This document shows, in pieces, positions 32,559 through 37,872 of a stretch of DNA of 37,872 bases. The notes beneath the pieces were generated by a model that saw only the letters and a program-made list of their open reading frames with translations, was not told the origin of the DNA and ran no database searches. Both the position numbers and the translations under genes were made by a program. Every line of letters starts with the position of its first letter. Position 1 is the first letter of the stretch. Source of the DNA: Frankia tisae (lineage in GTDB: Bacteria; Actinomycetota; Actinomycetes; Frankiales; Frankiaceae); contig NZ_JANEZT010000015.1 of assembly GCF_025403405.1 (NCBI RefSeq), positions 1 to 37,872 of the forward strand, read 5' to 3'.

Positions 32559-33068
32559 ATGGAGCTGACGGAGAACGACCGGCAGAGCCTCAACGAGGTT
32601 CCCCACCCGGCGCTTCCGCCGGGTAGCAAGCTATACGGCTCAACCAAGATCTTCCCGGACTACCAGGCCCGCGACGGCGAGTGCCACCTAACCCTCATCC
32701 ACGGGATCGCGCACGAGTCGTCGGTCAGCTTCCTCGCGATACTGCAGGCCACCCGCGCCCTACGCAAGGGCTTCGAGTCCGTACTCTATTTCTACGGACC
32801 CGGCGCGATGAACACGATGGCGACCCGAGGATTTCCGCACACTGGCGATTCCGCGTTTCCGGGTGAGCACAACATCAATCATCAGATCGAGACCTTCATC
32901 AGGGAGGGCGGGAAGGTCTACGTCTGCCGGTTTGGGCTGTCGCTGCATGGTCTGCGCGAGGAGGATCTCATCGAAGGAGTAATACCCGCGCATCCACTGG
33001 ACATCCAGGACTGCGTCATCGAGTATACCCGCCGAGGTGCGATCATTAATTCCACGTTCATGTTCTGA
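32559..33068 (+). CDS. Sll0783/MSMEG_0572-family nitrogen starvation protein
   Basis: Protein of 169 residues. HPALPPGSKLYGSTKIFPDY (16-35), LIHGIAHESSVSFLAILQAT (46-65), YFYGPGAMN (77-85) and YVCRFGLSLHGLREEDLIEG (split ~119-138) match the family of Synechocystis Sll0783 and M. smegmatis MSMEG_0572 closely. Sll0783 is linked to the nitrogen starvation response and polyhydroxybutyrate synthesis; in many bacteria the gene belongs to the Nit1 nitrilase cluster. The fold is probably DsrE-like. Here the nitrilase, radical SAM and acetyltransferase genes of that cluster are absent from both sides. The ATG at 32559 follows GAGGAG; the frame to 32274 is unsupported. Confidence 0.82.
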   Translation: MELTENDRQSLNEVPHPALPPGSKLYGSTKIFPDYQARDGECHLTLIHGIAHESSVSFLAILQATRALRKGFESVLYFYGPGAMNTMATRGFPHTGDSAFPGEHNINHQIETFIREGGKVYVCRFGLSLHGLREEDLIEGVIPAHPLDIQDCVIEYTRRGAIINSTFMF

Positions 33069-33092
33069 CCGGCCGGATCCACCCCGGCGGCC

Positions 33093-33108
33093 CGGCCCGG
33101 ACGGGCCG
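33093..33108 (+). terminator. Possible short terminator hairpin
   Basis: CGGCCC (33093-33098) and GGGCCG (33103-33108) form a 6-base GC stem with a 4-base loop, 25 bases after the Sll0783-family stop. No T-run. The remaining ~270 bases to the next gene show no other clear element. Confidence 0.4.
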
Positions 33109-33375
33109 ACCGGTGCCCCCGGCTGAGCCCACGACCTCGGCCATGCCTGGACGGGCATCGGCTGATTACCGCCGGTCCACGAGCCACCGGAGAGGATCAC
33201 ACCCGCGTCACAGCCCCGTCGCAGCGCGCCAGGTGATACATCGCCAATCCGACAACCTGCCCCGGAAGGGCCGGAACTCCGGGCGAGCGGTGTTGTATCA
33301 GGGTGGGACACGTCGCCGGCCGTCCGGCCGGCGGCCGAAGCCACCCGCCCACGAACCGAACGGCAGAGATCTGGG

Positions 33376-34260
33376 ATGGAAGACGAAGCACCGGCCTGGT
33401 TCGAGGCCGCCATCGACAGCCGACCGCAGCGGAACGAGACCAAGGTCGCCGGCGCCACCATCAGCTACCGCTGCTGGGGTGCGGCCGGACGGCCGGCGAT
33501 CGTCCTGGTCCACGGCGGTGCCGCGCACGCGGGGTGGTGGGACCACATCGCCCCCCTGATCCCCAGCGAGTACCGGGTAGTCGCCCTGGACCTGTCCGGG
33601 CACGGCGACAGTGACCGGCGCGAGGACTACACGCTGAGCATGTGGGCGGCGGAGGTCATCGCCGTCATCGATCATGCCGGGATCGCCTCGCCGCCGATCA
33701 TCATCGGCCACAGCCTGGGCGGTTGGGTCACGATCACGACGGCCGCCGAGTACCCGGACCGGGTCGCCGGCATCGTCGTCGTCGACTCCCCCGTCCAGGA
33801 GTTCACCCCGGAGGAGCGGGCCGCCCGCGACCGCACCGCCTTCGGGCCGCTGCGGGTCTACCCGACCGCGACCGACGCCCTCGCCCGCTTCCGCACGGTT
33901 CCGGACCAGCCGAGCTCGCTACCGTTCATCATCGATCACATCGCCCGGGGGTCGATCGGCTCGGTGCAGGGGGGCTGGACCTGGAAGTTCGACCCGAAGG
34001 TGTTCGGCAACCGCACCCCCTCCCCGGAGGTACTACGCAAGGTGCACTGCCGGGTCGCGCTGTTCCGGGCCGAGTGCGGCCTGCTGACACCGGACATCGG
34101 GGTGCAGATGTACAACCTGCTCGGCCGGGTGGCGCCGGTCATCGAGATCCCGCTCGCCGGTCACCATGTGATGCTCGACCGGCCGCTGCTGCTGGTCACG
34201 GGCATCCGCACCATCCTCGCCGACTGGGAGCACTCCTCCCCTCAGGAACGCACCGACTGA
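33376..34260 (+). CDS. Alpha/beta hydrolase
   Basis: Protein of 294 residues, standard size. Seen: oxyanion region VHGGAAHAGWW (45-55), DLSGHGDSD (72-80), nucleophile S113 in GHSLGG, and His in AGHHVMLDRP (~262-271). The acid is expected in LFRAECGLLTP (~233-243); a Glu stands where Asp is usual. No signal peptide. Family members include esterases, haloperoxidase-like enzymes, C-C hydrolases and lactonases, so the substrate is open. Start ATG 33376 has a weak ribosome binding site. The gene follows the Sll0783-family gene at a distance of 307 bases, so co-transcription is not certain. Confidence 0.87.
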   Translation: MEDEAPAWFEAAIDSRPQRNETKVAGATISYRCWGAAGRPAIVLVHGGAAHAGWWDHIAPLIPSEYRVVALDLSGHGDSDRREDYTLSMWAAEVIAVIDHAGIASPPIIIGHSLGGWVTITTAAEYPDRVAGIVVVDSPVQEFTPEERAARDRTAFGPLRVYPTATDALARFRTVPDQPSSLPFIIDHIARGSIGSVQGGWTWKFDPKVFGNRTPSPEVLRKVHCRVALFRAECGLLTPDIGVQMYNLLGRVAPVIEIPLAGHHVMLDRPLLLVTGIRTILADWEHSSPQERTD

Positions 34261-34353
34261 CCGACTCCGCCGGGGCTGATGCCCCGGCGGGAGGGTTGAC
34301 CAGGATCGGACGGGTACATCTGCCGCCATGTCACGACGGCAGCGGAGATAGCC

Positions 34354-35460
34354 ATGAATCCGTCCACCCTCCTGGGGCATCGCCACGACGACCGCCGGCG
34401 CCGGACCAGCCGACCGGTGCGGGAGGTCGACCCGCCCGAGCACGGCCCCACCTCCGTCCCCACCCAGGGTTGGCTCGCTGTCGCGAAGCGGGTGAAGTCG
34501 CAGCTCGGCATCCTGTCGATCCCGCTGCTCGCCAGCGGGGTGGCGTTCTGGGCGATCCTGTCGATCTTTCCTGCCGCCATCGCGGTGCTCACCGTCTACG
34601 GCCTGGTCGCCAGCCCCCAGACGGTGAGCGACCAGATCGCCGACCTGTCCGACTCGCTGGCGCCGTCGACCAGCGCGGTGCTGCGGGACTGGCTGAACGG
34701 CATCGTCTCGACGAACCACTCCGGGCTCGGCCTGGGCCTGCTGCTGAGCCTCGCGGGGGTGCTCTGGGCGGTTTCCTCCGGCACACAGAATCTGATCAAG
34801 GCCGTGTCCGTGGCCTTCGAGCAGGAGGAGACGCGCGGGCCGATCCGGCTGCGGGCGCTCGCGGTCGCGATGAGCCTCGGCGGCGTGGTCGTCGCGGTGC
34901 TGGTGGTCGGCGGCATCACCGCCGGCGGCTCCCTGCTGTCCCACCAGGTGTCCGATGCGACGGTGCGGATGCTGCTCACGGTCGTGCAGTGGCTCGTGCT
35001 GGCGCTGCTCCTGCTGGGCACGATCACCACCCTCTACCGCTTCGGCCCGGCCCACACGCCGGCGAACTGGCGGTGGGCGTCGACGGGGGCCGTCGTCGCT
35101 ACCGTGGCGCTGATCGTCGCGTCGGTGGCGTTCTCGTTCTACGTGCGCGCCTTCGGCCACTACAACAAGACCTACGGCACCCTCGGCGGCGTCGTCATCC
35201 TCATGCTGTGGCTGTACTACGCCGTCACAGTCGTGCTCATCGGCGCGTTGCTCAACGCGGAGGCGGCCCGCGAGGCGACCGGCGCCACCGCGCCCGAGAC
35301 CTATCCGGAGGCCTCCCCCGTCGGCGTGCGCCGCCCCTGGGACCGGCCGGAATCCGACGAAGACGATCAAGAAGACGGGACCGCCGAGGACCACCCGGCG
35401 GGCATAGCCCAACGGATCACAACGGGTATTCGTTCCCGGCACCACGAGAGGCGTGGTTAA
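34354..35460 (+). CDS. YihY/virulence factor BrkB family membrane protein
   Basis: Protein of 368 residues with six likely membrane helices (~55-80, ~120-145, ~168-190, ~205-225, ~240-262, ~275-300). Family signatures are LLASGVAFWAILSIFPAAIAV split over 58-78, LAGVLWAVSSGTQNLIKAVS (~128-148) and YGTLGGVVILMLWLYYAVTVVLIGALLNAE at the end of the core. The 35-residue N-terminal and 65-residue C-terminal tails are charged and cytoplasmic. Function is not settled; roles in export or envelope integrity are proposed. ATG 34354 has GGAG upstream. The next two genes on the same strand are also envelope-type proteins. Confidence 0.9.
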   Translation: MNPSTLLGHRHDDRRRRTSRPVREVDPPEHGPTSVPTQGWLAVAKRVKSQLGILSIPLLASGVAFWAILSIFPAAIAVLTVYGLVASPQTVSDQIADLSDSLAPSTSAVLRDWLNGIVSTNHSGLGLGLLLSLAGVLWAVSSGTQNLIKAVSVAFEQEETRGPIRLRALAVAMSLGGVVVAVLVVGGITAGGSLLSHQVSDATVRMLLTVVQWLVLALLLLGTITTLYRFGPAHTPANWRWASTGAVVATVALIVASVAFSFYVRAFGHYNKTYGTLGGVVILMLWLYYAVTVVLIGALLNAEAAREATGATAPETYPEASPVGVRRPWDRPESDEDDQEDGTAEDHPAGIAQRITTGIRSRHHERRG

Positions 35461-35552
35461 GCAGCCCAAGGTGGGGAATTCCGCAGACCACACGTTGTTT
35501 CACGGGTGCCGCCACGCGGACGCCCCGCCAGGAGAACCCGCGAGGAGACCCC

Positions 35553-36134
35553 ATGACGAGCACATACCGTCAGCAGCCGGACGTCACTGCCGATCCGTAC
35601 CCGGAAGACACTACTGCCTACGTTGGCGGTGCCGGCGCCAGCGCGCCGGACGGGTCCACTCAGGTGCAGCGCACCCCGGCCGCGTCGGCCGCGGCAGCCC
35701 CGCCCTCGGCGGGTCTGCCCTCGGCCGCGCGCCACGACGGCGACGGGCACTCCGCGGGCCGCGGTTCGACCGGGCACCTCGTCTCCGAGGTCGTCACGGA
35801 CATCTCCACGCTGTTCCGCCAGGAGGTCGCCCTCGCGAAGGCCGAGGTCCGCGAGGAGGCGAAGAAGGCCGGCAAGGGGGCCGGCATGTTCGCGGGCGCC
35901 GGCGGCGCCGGGTACTTCGCGCTGCTGTTCGCCTTGCTGGCCGTCATGTTCGGGCTGGGTGAGGTGATGGCGCTTGGCTGGGCGGCCCTCATCGTCACCG
36001 TCGTCCTCGGCGCCGTCGCGGCCGTGCTGGCGCTGAAGGGTCGTTCGACCGTCCGTAAGGTCCACCCGGCCCCGACGCAGACCGTGGAGACGCTGCGCGA
36101 GGACGTCCAGTGGGCGCAGAGCCTGCGCAAGTAG
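35553..36134 (+). CDS. Phage-holin-superfamily (Holin-X-like) membrane protein
   Basis: Protein of 193 residues. The first 75 are disordered and rich in Ala/Pro/Ser. Then STGHLVSEVVTDISTLFRQEVALAKAEVREEAKKAGKGAG (split ~72-112) is the amphipathic helix of actinobacterial Holin-X/YqjE-type proteins, followed by two membrane helices (~113-135, ~141-160) and a basic C-terminus. These chromosomal proteins are not phage lysis genes. The ATG at 35553 has GAGGAG upstream. A DUF3618 gene follows, the usual neighbour of this family; both probably act in membrane stress or envelope organisation. Confidence 0.85.
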   Translation: MTSTYRQQPDVTADPYPEDTTAYVGGAGASAPDGSTQVQRTPAASAAAAPPSAGLPSAARHDGDGHSAGRGSTGHLVSEVVTDISTLFRQEVALAKAEVREEAKKAGKGAGMFAGAGGAGYFALLFALLAVMFGLGEVMALGWAALIVTVVLGAVAAVLALKGRSTVRKVHPAPTQTVETLREDVQWAQSLRK

Positions 36135-36169
36135 GCCCGGCTCGCTCGCAATCGCTCGCACAGCACGGA

Positions 36170-36233
36170 CCCCGACAGCACAAGACCCCGACAACGCAAG
36201 ACCTCGACAACGGCGCAGACCGCGACAGAAAAG
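36170..36233. repeat. Imperfect 16-18-base tandem repeat in leader of DUF3618 gene
   Basis: CCCCGACAGCACAAGA (36170-36185), CCCCGACAACGCAAGA (36186-36201), then a diverged CCTCGACAACGGCGCAGA (36202-36219) and a partial CCGCGACAG. Located between the Holin-X-like stop and the DUF3618 start; little secondary structure is expected, so it may be a spacer. Confidence 0.65.
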
Positions 36234-36246
36234 GGCAGGTGGGCCA

Positions 36247-36792
36247 GTGACCAGCACGAGTCCGGATGAGATCCGATCCGACATCGAAGCGACCCGCGCG
36301 CGACTCGGCGACGATCTCGACGAGCTCTCCGACCGTGTCAGCCCGCAGAAGGTGGCCGGGCGCACGGCGCAGGACCTTCGTCGCCGGGTGAGCTCAGCGA
36401 CCGAATCGGTACGGCCGAAGGTGGCCGCGACGACGGGCACCGCCACCGAGAAGGCTCGCCAGACCGCGGACCAGGCCAAGGCGACGGTGCGCCGCCAGCT
36501 CGACGCCCATCCGCAGGTCACGGCGACGGCGCAGCGAGCCCGGGAGACCGCCGGCAGCGCCGCCGGTTCCGCCAGCCAGACGGTCCACCGCCAGCTCGAC
36601 GCTCACCCCCAGGTCGCGGCGAAGGTGAGCCAGGTGCGTGACACGGCGGGCGGGGCGGTCAACGCCGGCCGGCAGAAGGCCGCCGCGAACCCCAGGACCA
36701 GCGGCTCGGCAGCGGCAGCCGCCGCGGCGCTGCTCGCGCTGCTGCTGATCGTGCTGCGCCGCCGACGCCAGGGCGGAGGCGAACTCGACTGA
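36247..36792 (+). CDS. DUF3618 domain-containing membrane-anchored protein
   Basis: Protein of 181 residues. The N-terminus SPDEIRSDIEATRARLGDDLDELSDRVSPQK (split ~5-35) is the DUF3618 motif. A long amphipathic helix follows with an internal repeat RRQLDAHPQV and HRQLDAHPQV (~82-92 and ~114-124). One membrane helix near the C-terminus (SAAAAAAALLALLLIVL) is followed by RRRR, a tail anchor. The GTG at 36247 has GCAGGTGG upstream. It pairs with the preceding Holin-X-like gene. A strong terminator follows 29 bases after the stop. Confidence 0.87.
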   Translation: MTSTSPDEIRSDIEATRARLGDDLDELSDRVSPQKVAGRTAQDLRRRVSSATESVRPKVAATTGTATEKARQTADQAKATVRRQLDAHPQVTATAQRARETAGSAAGSASQTVHRQLDAHPQVAAKVSQVRDTAGGAVNAGRQKAAANPRTSGSAAAAAAALLALLLIVLRRRRQGGGELD

Positions 36793-36821
36793 CGCCGGTC
36801 GCCGGGGATCCGGCCACCAGG

Positions 36822-36863
36822 ACGCCCGGGCACGTGCGGGACTGACCCCACGTGCCCGGGCGT
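36822..36863. terminator. Strong bidirectional terminator, 15-base perfect stem
   Basis: ACGCCCGGGCACGTG (36822-36836) and CACGTGCCCGGGCGT (36849-36863) are perfect complements; three further pairs with a one-base bulge shorten the loop to 5 bases. It sits between the convergent DUF3618 and DUF4407 genes, so it can end both transcripts. No T-run, as in many actinobacterial terminators. Confidence 0.88.
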
Positions 36864-36882
36864 TGTCGCGCGGTGCGACGAC

Positions 36883-37872
36883 TCAGGGCGGTGCGCCGCG
36901 GTCGAGACGGTCGGTGCGGTCGAGACGGTCGGAACGGCTGGTGGGTTCGGCGGGGTCCTGCGGCGGCGCCGGGTCCGGCACGCGGTACCGGATGCGCAGG
37001 TCGCGGATCCGGCTGTCCCGGTCGATGCGGATCTGTTCCCGGTCGACGTCGGCGTCGGCGAGGTCGGCCGCGACCCGCAGCGAGGTGCCGATCTCGTCTC
37101 GGCGCCGCACATACAGGCCATAACGGCCGGCGGCGTCCTCGGCGAGGGTCTCGGCGAGCTCACCGCGGCGACGTGCGGTCTGGGCGATCTGCTGGGCGTC
37201 GACCTCGTCCGCGGTCTCTCCCCGCCACTGGAGGAGCCGCTCCCGGCGCCGCAGCTCCGTCTGCTCCAGCGTCCGCTTGAACATCAGCGGGCCGAGATCG
37301 ATGCCGAGCAGTAGCAGGGTCAGCACCGTCCGCCACAGCAGCACGGATCGGTCGGCGACCGTCAGCCGCCAGAAGGCCTTCTCCCGGATCAGCAGGTCGT
37401 CGGCGGCGTCGACGGTAGTGGCCTGCTGATCGCGGAAGTGCGCGCGGCGGGTCTCGCGGGACTGGTCGAAGGCGTCCAACCGGGCCTGGGCAGCGTCGCG
37501 CTGGCGGGTCGCGATGGTGACCGCCGCGGTCGCGGCGCCGAGCTCGCCCAGCTTGATCCGATACACCGGTCCCTCGCCGCCCAGACAGCCCTCGCCCCCG
37601 GTGAGCTGGCAGTTAACCTCGGTGGTCTTGCCGGTGACGAGGCCGTGGGCGCCATCCAGCGCGCGCTGGCGGGCGGCGAGGTCGTCGCGCAGGGCGCGCT
37701 GCTCGCCGAGCTGGTTGGCGTCCCAACCGCGCAGCACCCGGCCGAGATCCTCCTGCCGGATCTGGGTCACCCGCGGCGCGATCGACGGCGCGAAGATGCT
37801 CAGCAGCAGCGTCTCCCCGACGAGCAGCGCGGCGCAGACGGCGATGAAGATCCGCATGACGGTGGCCGGCCC
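36883..37872 (-). CDS. DUF4407 domain membrane protein, 5' end cut by window
   Basis: The visible 329 residues have a membrane helix near the start (FIAVCAALLVGETLLLSIFAP), a charged coiled-coil region (~35-160), a second helix (VLLWRTVLTLLLLGIDLGPLMF, ~176-197) and a hydrophilic C-terminus with repeated RSDRLDRTDRLDR. This matches the latter part of DUF4407 proteins, which usually begin with one or two more membrane helices before VRLALA-like sequence. The frame is open to the window edge with no stop, so the ATG at 37857 is probably internal. Function is unknown. It is convergent with the DUF3618 gene across the terminator. Confidence 0.82.
   Translation of the reverse strand, partial: GPATVMRIFIAVCAALLVGETLLLSIFAPSIAPRVTQIRQEDLGRVLRGWDANQLGEQRALRDDLAARQRALDGAHGLVTGKTTEVNCQLTGGEGCLGGEGPVYRIKLGELGAATAAVTIATRQRDAAQARLDAFDQSRETRRAHFRDQQATTVDAADDLLIREKAFWRLTVADRSVLLWRTVLTLLLLGIDLGPLMFKRTLEQTELRRRERLLQWRGETADEVDAQQIAQTARRRGELAETLAEDAAGRYGLYVRRRDEIGTSLRVAADLADADVDREQIRIDRDSRIRDLRIRYRVPDPAPPQDPAEPTSRSDRLDRTDRLDRGAPP

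Noticed and set aside
33642..35552. Very long plus-strand frame from the hydrolase to the Holin-X-like gene
   Set aside because: Only its last part (35553-36134) is a real gene. Before that it is a shadow of the hydrolase and YihY genes in another frame.
35553..36134. Phage holin, hence a prophage
   Set aside because: Chromosomal Holin-X-like proteins are common in actinomycetes and no phage genes (integrase, capsid, terminase) are present in the window.

Overview
The window is high-GC DNA with frequent GTG starts, short or overlapping gene junctions and strong GGAGG-type ribosome binding sites. Its families are typical of filamentous Actinomycetota: an XRE/DUF397 pair, a MmyB-type regulator, DUF5682, DUF427, DUF3618, a Holin-X-like protein and a Nudix-type NrtR regulator. 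Frankia or a relative fits well, but this is inference from gene content, not a proven assignment. I saw no rRNA, tRNA, CRISPR array, complete insertion sequence or phage.

Layout. (1) 1-4.8 kb: an overlapping operon of a MoxR AAA+ ATPase (cut by the window start), a DUF5682 protein and a VWA protein, in the same order as E. coli yehL-yehM-yehP. (2) 4.8-8.3 kb: a MmyB-type regulator divergent from an SDR oxidoreductase with a palindrome between them, then a GNAT remnant, a prolyl iminopeptidase-like hydrolase and a DUF427 protein. (3) 8.5-12.2 kb: an oxidative-chemistry block with a MelC1-like small protein coupled to a type-3 copper tyrosinase, and a TetR regulator divergent from an FAD monooxygenase with two matched operators between them. 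(4) 12.2-17.7 kb: a PrmC-related methyltransferase, a membrane protein, a NarL-type two-component system, a cupin and a broken GlxA/AraC-type regulator. (5) 17.7-22.5 kb: a small NfeD-like protein with an SPFH/flotillin-like protein, an uncharacterised 92-residue protein, the XRE-DUF397 pair, and a 52-residue ORF with a strong ribosome binding site. (6) 22.5-25.4 kb: a second SPFH gene overlapping a divergent NAD-kinase-like gene, facing a Nudix-winged-helix regulator; two related palindromes lie between them. (7) 25.5-30.2 kb, minus strand: PLP aminotransferase, NAD-dependent epimerase, MGDG-synthase-like glycosyltransferase and an EamA/NIPA-like membrane protein, probably a glycoconjugate operon. 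(8) 31.3-37.9 kb: a metallophosphoesterase with an altered GNHE motif, a Sll0783/MSMEG_0572-family protein, an alpha/beta hydrolase, a YihY/BrkB membrane protein, a Holin-X-like and a DUF3618 envelope protein, a strong bidirectional terminator and a DUF4407 protein cut by the window end.

The best candidate for an undescribed system is the unit at 22.5-25.4 kb. A membrane-scaffold (SPFH) protein is translationally coupled to an NAD-kinase-fold protein with a changed active-site motif. Both appear to be controlled by a nucleotide-sensing Nudix regulator through paired TCGTC-N5-GACGA sites. The cytoplasmic-type tyrosinase with its His-tailed partner and the paired TetR operators are the next most interesting.
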